DNA of 64,000 bases. Origin: Microcella putealis (lineage in GTDB: Bacteria > Actinomycetota > Actinomycetes > Actinomycetales > Microbacteriaceae). This document shows positions 52,037 to 60,772 of the stretch, in pieces. Position 1 is the stretch's first letter. Each line of letters begins with the position of its first letter. The position numbers were made by a program, and so were the translations under genes. The notes beneath the pieces were generated by a model. The model was not told the origin of the DNA. It saw only the letters and a program-made list of their open reading frames with translations, and made no database searches. Location: assembly GCF_004216575.1 (NCBI RefSeq), contig NZ_SGWW01000001.1, positions 558,001 through 622,000 of the forward strand. Reading direction: 5' to 3'.

Positions 52037-54081
52037 GCGGGGTCTCCTTCGATGCCGCCGGCCGGCCCCGGTTCGGGCTCGGCCGGTGTGATGCGGGCGA
52101 CGACCTGGTCGAGTGCGACCTGGTCGCCCACGGCGACCGTGAGGGTCACCGTTCCGGCGATGGAGGCGAGCATGGTGTGCTCCATCTTCATCGCCTCGAT
52201 CGTCACGAGAGGCTGACCCTCGGCGACCGTGTCCTGGGAGGCTGCGCCGAGCGCGACGACGGCGCCGGGCATGGCGGCGCGGATCGTCGGGTCGGCGGTG
52301 CCGGGCGTGCGGGTGAGGCCAGCGCGGTGCTCCGCAACGCGCGCGGCACGGTTCGGGCGGGCGAGCCGGTGGGTCGCGCCGTCGAGGTGTAGCCACGTGG
52401 CGTCGTCGGCGCGCGCCACCAGCGCGGTGAGGCGGCGGCCGTTGTGGGTCAGCGTCACCTCGAGCGGCTCGGCCGCGGCGGACGCCGGCGCGCCGGGAAC
52501 GCGCGCGGCGCTGTCGGCGGGGGCGAGCATCCGGATGCGCGGGGCGAGGCTCGCGACGAGCCCCGCGTCGATCGCGAGCTCCTCGCCGTCGATCGCGTAG
52601 CGCGGCGCCCGCGAGGCGCCGACGCGCCAGCCGCTCGGACGCGACCATGCGCTCGTCGCGGCCCTCTCGGCGCGCTCGTGTTCGACGAGCGCCGCGATCG
52701 TGCGGGCGAGGGCGGGAGTCGGCGGGGCGGCGAGATCGCTGCGCTCGATGAGGCCCGTGTCGAGGGCGCCGGACTGCACCTCGGGAAGGGCGGCGAGCCG
52801 GCGCAGGAACCCCGCGTTGGTCGGCACGCCCAGCACGACCGTGTCGGCGAGGGCGGCGTCGAGGCGGGCGAGCGCGGTCGCTCGGTCGGGGCCGTGGGCG
52901 ATGACCTTGGCGAGCATCGGGTCGTAGTCGCTACCGACCACGAGCCCGTCGATCAGGGCGCTGTCGACGCGCACGCCCTGCCCCGCCGGCTCGCGCAGCA
53001 GCGTGACGGTGCCGGTCTGCGGGGTGAAGCCGCGCTCGGGGTCTTCGGCGTACAGTCGCGCCTCGACGGCGTGCCCGCTGAACGCGAGCGGCGGCACCTC
53101 GAGCGGCAGGCCCGCGGCGATGCGCAGTTGCTGTTCGACGAGGTCGACGCCCGTCACGAGCTCGGTGACGGGGTGCTCGACTTGCAGGCGCGTGTTCATC
53201 TCCATGAAGAAGAACTCGTCGGGGCGGGCGTCAGAGACGAGAAACTCGACGGTACCGGCGCCGCGGTAGTCGACGCTGCGGGCAACCTCGCAGGCCGCCT
53301 CGCCGATCGCCGCTCGGGTGGCCGCGTCGAGCAGCGGCGACGGAGCCTCCTCGATGATCTTCTGGTGGCGGCGCTGAAGCGAGCACTCGCGCTCGCCGAG
53401 GTGCACCACGGCGCCGTGAGCGTCGGCGAGCACCTGCACCTCGATGTGGCGGGGGCTTTCGACGAAACGCTCGAGCAGCAGGGTGTCGTCGCCGAACGAC
53501 GAGCGGGCGACCCGGCGCGAGGCGACGAGCGCGTCGGCGAGCTCACCCTTGTCGCGCACGACGGTCATGCCCTTGCCGCCGCCGCCGCCCGAGGGCTTGA
53601 TGATCAGGGGAAATCCCACGGTGTCGGCGGCGTCGATCAGCTGCTCATCGCTCCAGCCGGCGGCGCCCGCGCCGGGAGTGACGGGCACACCGCGGGCGGC
53701 GACGTGGTCGCGGGCCCGAATCTTGTCACCCATCGCCTCGATCGCGCTCGCGGGCGGCCCGATCAACACGACGCCCGCCTCCTCGAGGCGGCGCGCGAAC
53801 GCCGTGTTCTCGCTCAAGAATCCGTATCCCGGATGCACGGCCTGCGCCCCCACGGATGTCGCCGCTGCGACCACTCGCTCGATATGGAGGTAGCTCTCGG
53901 TGGCGGGGGCGGGGCCGAGGCGCACCGCGAGATCCGCTTCGCGGACGTGACGCGCATCCGCATCGGCGTCGCTGTAGACCGCGACGGAGCGGATGCCGAG
54001 CGCGCGCAGGGTGCGGATCACGCGGCAGGCGATCTCGCCGCGGTTTGCGACGAGGACGGTGTCGAAGAGGGGCGTGGTCAT
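52033..54081 (-). CDS. accA1: Acyl-CoA carboxylase alpha subunit (AccA1-like)
   Basis: A 682-residue biotin carboxylase fused to a biotin carrier domain. The N-terminal ATP-grasp enzyme begins VLVANRGEIACRVIRTLRALG and has the ATP loop KPSGGGGGKGM. The carrier domain ends the protein, with biotinyl Lys632 in EAMKMEH. With accD1 it most likely carboxylates 3-methylcrotonyl-CoA, as inferred from the Rv2501c-Rv2502c arrangement. It starts 5 bp after accD1 and overlaps the dehydrogenase gene by 4 bp. Confidence 0.93.
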   Translation of the reverse strand: MTTPLFDTVLVANRGEIACRVIRTLRALGIRSVAVYSDADADARHVREADLAVRLGPAPATESYLHIERVVAAATSVGAQAVHPGYGFLSENTAFARRLEEAGVVLIGPPASAIEAMGDKIRARDHVAARGVPVTPGAGAAGWSDEQLIDAADTVGFPLIIKPSGGGGGKGMTVVRDKGELADALVASRRVARSSFGDDTLLLERFVESPRHIEVQVLADAHGAVVHLGERECSLQRRHQKIIEEAPSPLLDAATRAAIGEAACEVARSVDYRGAGTVEFLVSDARPDEFFFMEMNTRLQVEHPVTELVTGVDLVEQQLRIAAGLPLEVPPLAFSGHAVEARLYAEDPERGFTPQTGTVTLLREPAGQGVRVDSALIDGLVVGSDYDPMLAKVIAHGPDRATALARLDAALADTVVLGVPTNAGFLRRLAALPEVQSGALDTGLIERSDLAAPPTPALARTIAALVEHERAERAATSAWSRPSGWRVGASRAPRYAIDGEELAIDAGLVASLAPRIRMLAPADSAARVPGAPASAAAEPLEVTLTHNGRRLTALVARADDATWLHLDGATHRLARPNRAARVAEHRAGLTRTPGTADPTIRAAMPGAVVALGAASQDTVAEGQPLVTIEAMKMEHTMLASIAGTVTLTVAVGDQVALDQVVARITPAEPEPGPAGGIEGDPA

Positions 54082-54086
54082 CTCGC

Positions 54087-55709
54087 TCACATCCGGAAGA
54101 GGCCGAAGCGCGGCTCGGGCAGCGGCGCGCGGCTGACGACGTCGAGGGCGAGGGCGAGCACGTGGCGGGTATCGGCCGGGTCGATGATTCCGTCGTCCCA
54201 GAGGCGGGCGGTGGCGTAGTAGGGGTTGCCCTGGGCCTCGTACTGGGCGCGGATCGGGGCCTCGAACGCCTCTTGCTCGTTGGCCGGCCAGTCGTCGCCG
54301 AGCTGGTCGCGGCGCACGGTCGAGAGCACCTTCGCGGCCTGCTGGCCGCCCATGACCGAGATGCGGGCATTCGGCCACATCCAGAGGAAGCGCGGCGAGT
54401 ACGCCCGCCCGCACATCGAGTAATTGCCGGCGCCGAACGAGCCGCCGATCACGATGGTGAGCTTCGGCACGCGCGTGGTGGCGACGGCGGTGACCATCTT
54501 CGCGCCGTGCTTGGCGATGCCGCCCGCCTCCGCGTCGCGGCCCACCATGAAGCCCGAAATGTTCTGCAGAAACACGAGAGGGATGCCGCGCTGGTCGCAC
54601 AGCTCGATGAAGTGCGCGCCCTTCATGGCCGACTCGCTAAACAGCACGCCGTTGTTGGCGACGATGCCGACCGGGTGACCCTCGATGCGCGCGAAGGCGG
54701 TGACCAGCGTCGTGCCGTAGTCGGGCTTGAATTCGCTGACGCTGCCGGCGTCGACGATGCGGTCGATGACGAGGTGCACGTCGTAGGGCGTCTGCACGTC
54801 GGCGGGCACGACGTCGAGCAGGGTCGCCGGGTCGTGGGCCGGCTCGTCGGCGGCGGCACTGACGGCCCACGCGGGCTCGCGCGGCGGCGGCAGGGTGGCG
54901 ACAATGTCGCGCACGATCTCGAGCGCGTGGGTGTCGTCGTCGGCGAGGTGGTCGACGACGCCCGAGGTGCGCGCGTGCAGTTCGCCGCCGCCCAGCTCCT
55001 CGGCGCTGACGACCTCGCCGATGGCGGCCTTCACGAGCGGCGGGCCGCCGAGAAAGATGGTGCCCTGCTCGCGCACGATGACGGTCTCGTCGCTCATGGC
55101 CGGCACGTACGCCCCGCCCGCCGTGCACGAGCCCATGACGCACGCGATCTGCGCGATGCCCTCGGCGGATGCACGCGCCTGGTTGAAGAAAATGCGCCCG
55201 AAGTGGTCGCGGTCGGGAAACACCTCGTCTTGCAGCGGCAGGAACGCCCCGCCCGAGTCGACGAGGGCGATCGACGGCAGCCGGTTCTCGAAGGCGATCT
55301 CTTGCGCACGCAGGTGCTTCTTGACCGTCAGCGGGAAGTAGGTGCCGCCCTTCACGGTGGCGTCGTTCGCGATGACCATGACGGGGCGGCCGTGCACGAG
55401 GCCGATACCGGTTATGAGCCCAGCGCTCGGCGCGTCGCCGCCGTAGAGCCCGTCGGCCGCGAGCGGCGCGATCTCAAGAAAGGGGCTGCCCTCGTCGAGC
55501 AGCCGGTCGACGCGTTCGCGCGGCAGCAGTTTGCCGCGCGCGACGTGGCGTGTGCGTGACGATTCGCTGCCGCCGAGCGCCGTCTGCGCGAGCTTCTCGC
55601 GCAGCTCGGCGACCAAATCGGCCATGGATGCACGCGGGGCGGCGGCCGCGGACGTCGCGTTCGCGTCGGGCTCGGCCGGAGTGGTCTCGGCGGGTGCGGA
55701 GGTCGACAT
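54087..55709 (-). CDS. accD1: Acyl-CoA carboxylase beta subunit (AccD1-like)
   Basis: 540 residues with a carboxyltransferase of two crotonase-like halves. The first half carries [21 protein letters not shown] and [17 protein letters not shown]. The second has [26 protein letters not shown] and the Gly-rich [23 protein letters not shown]. These are typical of methylcrotonyl-CoA carboxylase beta subunits (LiuB/MccB). The N-terminus is a Glu/Ala/Thr-rich tail of about 30 residues. GGGGAG precedes the ATG. It is first in the operon, facing the TetR gene across two palindromic operators. Confidence 0.93.
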   Translation of the reverse strand: MSTSAPAETTPAEPDANATSAAAAPRASMADLVAELREKLAQTALGGSESSRTRHVARGKLLPRERVDRLLDEGSPFLEIAPLAADGLYGGDAPSAGLITGIGLVHGRPVMVIANDATVKGGTYFPLTVKKHLRAQEIAFENRLPSIALVDSGGAFLPLQDEVFPDRDHFGRIFFNQARASAEGIAQIACVMGSCTAGGAYVPAMSDETVIVREQGTIFLGGPPLVKAAIGEVVSAEELGGGELHARTSGVVDHLADDDTHALEIVRDIVATLPPPREPAWAVSAAADEPAHDPATLLDVVPADVQTPYDVHLVIDRIVDAGSVSEFKPDYGTTLVTAFARIEGHPVGIVANNGVLFSESAMKGAHFIELCDQRGIPLVFLQNISGFMVGRDAEAGGIAKHGAKMVTAVATTRVPKLTIVIGGSFGAGNYSMCGRAYSPRFLWMWPNARISVMGGQQAAKVLSTVRRDQLGDDWPANEQEAFEAPIRAQYEAQGNPYYATARLWDDGIIDPADTRHVLALALDVVSRAPLPEPRFGLFRM

Positions 55710-55758
55710 TGACTACTCCCCTTGTCGCTTGTGGCGTCGGGGCCGGCTCGGCCGGTCG

Positions 55759-55774
55759 GTTAGTGGTGACTAAC
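55759..55774. promoter_or_regulatory. Operator 1 of the leucine-type operon
   Basis: GTTAGTGGTGACTAAC: perfect 6-bp arms GTTAGT/ACTAAC with a 4-bp centre. It lies 50 bp upstream of accD1, in its promoter region. The probable ligand is the adjacent TetR protein. Confidence 0.82.
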
Positions 55775-55784
55775 TGACCCAAAT

Positions 55785-55800
55785 GTTAGTCACGACTAAC
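55785..55800. promoter_or_regulatory. Operator 2, overlapping the tetR promoter
   Basis: GTTAGTCACGACTAAC: the same arms as operator 1, with centres 26 bp apart. It covers the -35 region of the tetR promoter, predicting autorepression. Confidence 0.82.
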
Positions 55801-55809
55801 TGGAATGTC

Positions 55810-55815
55810 TACACT
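55810..55815 (+). promoter_or_regulatory. -10 box of leaderless tetR
   Basis: TACACT, 7 nt before the ATG at 55823, so transcription would begin at or near the A of the start codon. Confidence 0.6.
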
Positions 55816-55822
55816 GGCGCAC

Positions 55823-56476
55823 ATGAGCATCGTCGTGTCGCGCGAGCAGGCCAAGGCGGAACGTCGCCGGGCCCTGCTTGCCGCCGCCGCTCAGCTGTTC
55901 GCCGAGCGCGGCTTCGAGCGCGTCTCGCTCGACGACCTGGGCGCCGCGGTCGGCGTCAGCGGGCCGGCCGTCTACCGTCACTTCGCGGGGAAGCAGGCGG
56001 TGCTCGCCGCCCTGCTGGTCGATGCGAGCGCAGGCCTCCTCGACGGAGCGCGCGCGGTGCTCGCCGACCATGACACGAACGCGAACGGCGCAATGCGTGC
56101 GGACGGCGACGCGCGCGCGGACGCCGCGTCGAGCATCCCGGATGCGCGTCAGGCGCTGCGCGCGCTCGTCGCCTTCCACGTCGCCTTCGCCGTCGAGAAC
56201 CCTGACGTCATTCGCGTGCAGTCGGCCGACCTCGAGAGTCTCGCCGACGCCGACCGCCGCACGGTCCGCGGCCTCCAGCGGCAGTACGTGGAGCTCTGGG
56301 TCGACGTGCTCGAGTCCCTGCACTCGGGCGAGCAGCGGTCGCTACTGCGCACCCGCGCCCACGCGGCGTTCGGGCTCATGAACTCGACCCCGCACAGCGC
56401 GCGCGGTGCCGCCCGCGACACCCGCGCGGTGCTCGCCACGATGGCCGAGGCGGCCCTCAGCCCCGAAGCGAGCTAG
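55823..56476 (+). CDS. TetR family repressor of the leucine-type operon
   Basis: 217 residues. The N-terminal helix-turn-helix (about 8-55) reads RRALLAAAAQLFAERGFERVSLDDLGAAVGVSGPAVYRHFAGKQAVLAALL. The C-terminal ligand domain is helical with an Asp/Ala-rich loop near 95. The start at 55823 is preferred over the ATG at 55805, because the -10 box lies between them and the protein then begins MSIVVSREQAKAERRR. It probably represses the accD1 operon and itself from the paired GTTAGT sites, with a branched acyl-CoA as inducer. Its stop shares CTAG with the convergent small gene. Confidence 0.92.
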   Translation: MSIVVSREQAKAERRRALLAAAAQLFAERGFERVSLDDLGAAVGVSGPAVYRHFAGKQAVLAALLVDASAGLLDGARAVLADHDTNANGAMRADGDARADAASSIPDARQALRALVAFHVAFAVENPDVIRVQSADLESLADADRRTVRGLQRQYVELWVDVLESLHSGEQRSLLRTRAHAAFGLMNSTPHSARGAARDTRAVLATMAEAALSPEAS

Positions 56477-56658
56477 TCGCCGTCTCCCCCGTCGAGGGGA
56501 GATAGCGCGTCGCCCTGCTCGGCCGCACTCGGCTCGGGCGCCGCCACGAGCGTCACCGACTCGGTGTGCGGCGCGCCACCCGCGGGCAGCTTCGCCTCGC
56601 GCAGAGCGCGATCGATGGCGTCGGCCAACTCAGCAGTCGTGTCGTTGTGCGCGGTCAT
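56473..56658 (-). CDS. Small acidic hypothetical protein
   Basis: 61 residues. A short helix (AELADAIDRALREAKL) is followed by a Pro/Asp/Gly-rich acidic tail. The TAGCGT hexamer 6 nt before the ATG fits a leaderless promoter. The stop overlaps the tetR stop through a shared CTAG. The frame is short and compositionally biased, so its reality is uncertain. Confidence 0.5.
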   Translation of the reverse strand: MTAHNDTTAELADAIDRALREAKLPAGGAPHTESVTLVAAPEPSAAEQGDALSPLDGGDGD

Positions 56659-56702
56659 GACGTCACGCTACGCCTGCGCCGACGGCGGCGCCAGGGTGCC
56701 GC

Positions 56703-57758
56703 TCAGCCGAAGTGGCGGCGGCGAGTGGCGTCCTGCACCTCGCCGACGAGCTCTTCGAGGATGTCTTCGAGGAAGAGCACGCCGACGGTCTGCCCCTCAG
56801 TGTCGACCGAGCGCGCGAGGTGCGAGCCCGAGCGGCGCATGAGGGCGAGTGCGTCTTCGAGCTCGGCGCTCGCGAGAATCGACACGAGTCGGCGAATGCG
56901 CTTCGGCGGCACCGGATCGTCGAACTCGTCCTCGGGCAGGTCGATGACGTCTTTCAGGTGCAGGTAGCCGGTCGGCTCCCCCGCCTCGTCGACGAGCACG
57001 TAGCGACTGAAGCCGCGCTGCGCGACGCCGCGTTCGACGTCACTGCCGGACGCGTCTTCCGGGAGGGTGACCAGCGCATCCATCGGTACGGCGACATCGC
57101 CGACCGTCTTCGTCGTGAATTCGAACGCGGCGCTGAGCGCCCCGCTCGCGTCGTCGAGCACGCCCTCGCGGGTCGACTGCCGCACGATCGTCTCGACCTC
57201 GTCGAGCGTGAAGGCGCTCGTCGCCTCGTCCTTCGGCTCGACGCCAAAGAGGCGCAGGATGCCGTTGGCCGTCGCGTTGAGACTCCAAATGATGGGGGCC
57301 AACAGTCGGGCAACCGCGACGAGGGGCGGCGCGAGAATCAGCACGGCCCGCGTCGGCAGTGAGAACGAGAGGTTCTTTGGCACCATCTCGCCGAGCACCA
57401 CGTGCAGGAACGACACGATCAAGAGGGCGATGATGAAGGCGATCGTCGACACGACCTCCTCCGACAGCCCCGTCAGCGCGATCGGGATCTCGAGAATGTG
57501 GTGGATCGCCGGCTCGGAGACGTTCAGGATCAGCAGCGAACAGACGGTGATGCCGAGCTGACTGGTCGCCAGCATGAGGGTTGCCCGCTCCATTGCCCAG
57601 AGCGCCGTCTTCGCGGCGCGCGAGCCGGCTTCGGCCCGCGGCTCGATCTGCGAGCGCTTGGCCGAGATGACGGCGAACTCGGCGCCCACGAAGAACGCAT
57701 TGCCGGCAAGCAGCACGACGAGCCAAACGAGGCCCCACCAGTCGGCCGAGGTGATCAT
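56703..57758 (-). CDS. CNNM/CBS domain membrane protein
   Basis: 351 residues of the hemolysin-C/CNNM family. An N-terminal DUF21 membrane domain with four helices contains GNAFFVGAEFAVISAKRSQIEP. A pair of CBS domains follows (about 205-340). The C-terminal CorC_HlyC domain is absent, unlike in the upstream paralogue. Family members are linked to Mg2+ or Co2+ export. The start overlaps the paralogue's stop by 4 bp. Confidence 0.9.
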   Translation of the reverse strand: MITSADWWGLVWLVVLLAGNAFFVGAEFAVISAKRSQIEPRAEAGSRAAKTALWAMERATLMLATSQLGITVCSLLILNVSEPAIHHILEIPIALTGLSEEVVSTIAFIIALLIVSFLHVVLGEMVPKNLSFSLPTRAVLILAPPLVAVARLLAPIIWSLNATANGILRLFGVEPKDEATSAFTLDEVETIVRQSTREGVLDDASGALSAAFEFTTKTVGDVAVPMDALVTLPEDASGSDVERGVAQRGFSRYVLVDEAGEPTGYLHLKDVIDLPEDEFDDPVPPKRIRRLVSILASAELEDALALMRRSGSHLARSVDTEGQTVGVLFLEDILEELVGEVQDATRRRHFG

Positions 57759-59104
57759 GCGGCACCCCCAGCGAGCTCGGCGGGGGATGCCGGAACGGCA
57801 GTCGGCGTAAAGCGCACGCGGTCGATGCGGCGGCCGTCGAGGCGCTCAACGCGGAACACGCCCTCCCCGACCTCCACCGTGTCGCCGACGCGGGGCAGGC
57901 GGCCGAGCTCAGCCATGAGCCAGCCGGCGACGGTTTCCCACGGGCCGTCGTCGGGCACGTGGACTCCGGCTCGGTCCGCGAGCTCGTCAGGGCGCAGGAT
58001 GCCCGGGAAGGTCAGCCAGTCACGCGCGCGAACGACGTCAACCATCGCCCGGTCGTGCTCGTCGCTCACCTCGCCGACGAGTTCTTCCACGAGGTCTTCG
58101 AGAGTCGCGACGCCGGCCGTGCCGCCGTACTCGTCGACGACGACGGCCATCTGGTACCCCTGGCCGCGCAGTTCGGTGAGCAGCGTGTCGAGGCGCATCG
58201 TCTCGGGCACGCGCAGCGCCTCCGACATTAGCGCCGAGGCGGGGACGTCGCCGCGACGGTCGTGCGGCACCGCGACCGCCTGCTTGATGTGCACGATGCC
58301 GATCACGTCGTCGAACGATTCGCCGACGACGGGGAACCGCGACAGGCCGGTGCGCCGAGCCGCCGCGATCACGTCGAGCGCGGTCTCGCCGCGCTCGACG
58401 CTCACGAGCCGGGCGCGCGGCGTCATGACGTCTTGGGCGGTCAGCTGCGAGAAGGCGAGCGTGCGCGACAGCAGGGTGGCGGTGTCGGCCTCCAGCAAGC
58501 CGTGCTGCGCCGAGCGACGCACGAGCGACGACAGCTCTTCGGCGGTGCGCGCACCGCTCAGCTCTTCCTTGGGGTCAATCCCCATGGCGCGGAGGATGCG
58601 GTTGGCGGTGCCGTTCAGCACCCGAATCGCGGGACGAAATACGGCCGTGAACAACCACTGGAAGGGAATGACCACCTTCGCGGTCTGGCGGGGCAGCGCA
58701 AGGGCGAAGTTCTTGGGCACGAGCTCGCCGACGATCATCGACAGCAGGGTCGCGACGACGATGGCGGTGACCGACCCGACGGGGCGCACGGCGCCCTCGG
58801 GCAGCCCGAGCGCGAGCAGTGGGCCGGCGAGCAGGCGCGAGATCGCGGGCTCCATCGTGTAGCCAGTGAGCAGCGTGGTCAGCGTGATGCCCAGCTGCGC
58901 GCTCGACAGGTGTGTCGAGGTGATCTTGAGGGCGGCAATGGTCATGCCGAGGCGCGTTTCCCCGCGCTCGCGCCGCGCCTCGAGGTCAGAGCGGTCGAGG
59001 TTGACGAGCGCGAACTCGCTCGCAACGAACAGGCCCGTGCCGATCGTGAGCATCACGCCGACGGCGAGGAGTAGCCACTCGTCGCCGAGTAGTTCAGCAC
59101 CCAC
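57755..59104 (-). CDS. CNNM/CBS/CorC domain membrane protein
   Basis: 449 residues. It has the DUF21 membrane domain (GLFVASEFALVNLDRSDLEARRERGETRL), a CBS pair (about 215-335) and a CorC_HlyC domain with the linker MAVVVDEYGGTAGVATLEDLVEELVGEV. It is the longer of two tandem paralogues, which may act as a hetero-oligomeric divalent cation exporter. Translation starts at GTG after GAGGG. Confidence 0.92.
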   Translation of the reverse strand: MGAELLGDEWLLLAVGVMLTIGTGLFVASEFALVNLDRSDLEARRERGETRLGMTIAALKITSTHLSSAQLGITLTTLLTGYTMEPAISRLLAGPLLALGLPEGAVRPVGSVTAIVVATLLSMIVGELVPKNFALALPRQTAKVVIPFQWLFTAVFRPAIRVLNGTANRILRAMGIDPKEELSGARTAEELSSLVRRSAQHGLLEADTATLLSRTLAFSQLTAQDVMTPRARLVSVERGETALDVIAAARRTGLSRFPVVGESFDDVIGIVHIKQAVAVPHDRRGDVPASALMSEALRVPETMRLDTLLTELRGQGYQMAVVVDEYGGTAGVATLEDLVEELVGEVSDEHDRAMVDVVRARDWLTFPGILRPDELADRAGVHVPDDGPWETVAGWLMAELGRLPRVGDTVEVGEGVFRVERLDGRRIDRVRFTPTAVPASPAELAGGAA

Positions 59105-59178
59105 GGGTGACCCTCACGATGTCGAGGGTCGCGCTAGACGGAGGCTCCATAGGCTGACGAGTATAGGTCGCGGTCGGC

Positions 59179-60618
59179 TCACCACGACACGGGAAGCGCC
59201 TTGCCCTCCTCATAGCCCGCCGCCGACTGCACCCCGACGACGGCGCGCTCGTGGAACTCGGGAAGGGTGGCCGCGCCGGCGTAGGTCATCGAGCTGCGCA
59301 GACCCGAAGTGATCATGTCGAGCAGGTCGTCGAGGCTCGGCCGCTGCGGGTCGAGGTAGATGCGCGACGACGAGATGCCCTCGGCGAACAGCGTCTTGCG
59401 GGCCCGCTCGAAGGCGTCGAGGCGGTGGAAGCGTTGCTCGACAGCCTTCGTCGAGGCCATGCCCCACGAACTCTTGAACCAGCGGCCCTCGTCGTCGGTT
59501 TCGATCTCACCGGGCGCTTCGAGGGTGCCGGCGAACCACGAGCCGATCATGACGGCGGATGCACCCGCGGCGAGCGCCAGGGCGACGTCGCGCGGGTAGC
59601 GCACTCCCCCATCGGCCCAGACCCGTGCGCCGAGCGAGCGCGCGGCCTCGGCCGTTTCGAGCACGGCCGAAAACTGCGGGCGCCCCACGGCCGTCATCAT
59701 GCGGGTCGTGCACATGGCGCCCGGCCCGACACCCACCTTCAGGATGTCGGCGCCCGCGGTCACGAGGTCGCGCACCGCCTCGGCGGTCACGATGTTTCCC
59801 GCAACGATCGGCACGCCGAGCTCGGCGGCCGACACGGCCCGCAGCGCCTCCAGCATCTGCTCTTGGTGCCCGTGGGCGGTGTCGAGCACGAGCACGTCGA
59901 CTCCGGCCTGAACGAGCGCCCGCGCCCGGGCAGCCGCATCGCCGTTGATGCCCACCGCCGCGGCGACCCGCAAACGGCCGTGCGCATCCACCGCCGGTCG
60001 GTAGAGCGTCGCACGCACGGCGCTTCGCGCACTCAGCGAGCCGACGATGCGACCGTGGTGGCGCACCGCGACGGCGCCGACGCCGGCCGCGTCGATGAGA
60101 TCGAACGCGCGCCGCGCATCCGTCACATCGTCGTCATCGATCGACGGAACCGGATCACCGACGAGGTCGCCGACGACCGCATCCGGCAAGACGTGCCGCA
60201 GGCGCGATGCCGGGATGCACGCGGTCGGCTCACCGTCGGAATCGACGAGCGTGAGCAACGCGCCCTCCGTGTCGGGGACCCGCCGTCGGGCCTCGCCGAC
60301 GGTCGTCTCGGCCGACACGGCGACGAGCGGATCGAGCATGGTCGGCGCGGCCTTCACGGCGTGGATCGCCGCGTCAAGTTCTTGCAGGGGCAGGTCTTGC
60401 GGGAGCACCCCTAGGCCGCCGCGACGAGCGAGCGCCGCGGCGAGGCGCGGGCCCGTCACCGAGGTCATGTTGGCGGCCACGATCGGCGTTTGCATGCCCG
60501 TCGGGTCGTCGACGGCGAGGTCGACGCCGAGGCGGCTTCCGGCCGCAGAATGCTGCGGAGTGAGGAAGACGTCGGAGTAGGTCAGATCGTGGGCGGGTGT
60601 CTCGTTCGCAAAGCGCAC
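59179..60618 (-). CDS. guaB1: GuaB1-type GMP reductase (IMPDH family)
   Basis: A 479-residue IMP dehydrogenase/GMP reductase family barrel with an inserted CBS pair (about 95-205). The active-site loop is GVGPGAMCTTRM with Cys303. The mycobacterial GuaB1 relative with CBS domains is a GMP reductase that returns GMP to IMP, so that role is inferred rather than IMPDH. The GTG start at 60618 gives MRFANETPAHDLTYSDVFL, the family start. TACCGT six bases upstream suggests a leaderless mRNA. It is divergent from kgd. Confidence 0.92.
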   Translation of the reverse strand: MRFANETPAHDLTYSDVFLTPQHSAAGSRLGVDLAVDDPTGMQTPIVAANMTSVTGPRLAAALARRGGLGVLPQDLPLQELDAAIHAVKAAPTMLDPLVAVSAETTVGEARRRVPDTEGALLTLVDSDGEPTACIPASRLRHVLPDAVVGDLVGDPVPSIDDDDVTDARRAFDLIDAAGVGAVAVRHHGRIVGSLSARSAVRATLYRPAVDAHGRLRVAAAVGINGDAAARARALVQAGVDVLVLDTAHGHQEQMLEALRAVSAAELGVPIVAGNIVTAEAVRDLVTAGADILKVGVGPGAMCTTRMMTAVGRPQFSAVLETAEAARSLGARVWADGGVRYPRDVALALAAGASAVMIGSWFAGTLEAPGEIETDDEGRWFKSSWGMASTKAVEQRFHRLDAFERARKTLFAEGISSSRIYLDPQRPSLDDLLDMITSGLRSSMTYAGAATLPEFHERAVVGVQSAAGYEEGKALPVSW

Positions 60619-60624
60619 ATGACC

Positions 60625-60630
60625 ACGGTA
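60625..60630 (-). promoter_or_regulatory. -10 box of leaderless guaB1
   Basis: TACCGT on the minus strand, 6 nt before the GTG start; no Shine-Dalgarno sequence lies between. Confidence 0.5.
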
Positions 60631-60772
60631 CAAGCGTGGCCGATGCGGCGCTCGGCTGGGCACGAACCGGGCGTTGGCGGTGCGCCGAGGCGTTAGGCTT
60701 GCTCGGTGCCGCCATCGTCGGCGGCCTGTCGAGAATTAACCCTCCAGCAGAAGCGAAAGTGGGCGGTCGGCT

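Noticed and set aside
56473..56476. CTAG shared by two convergent stop codons as a regulatory site
   Set aside because: It is explained simply by both genes ending in TAG on opposite strands.
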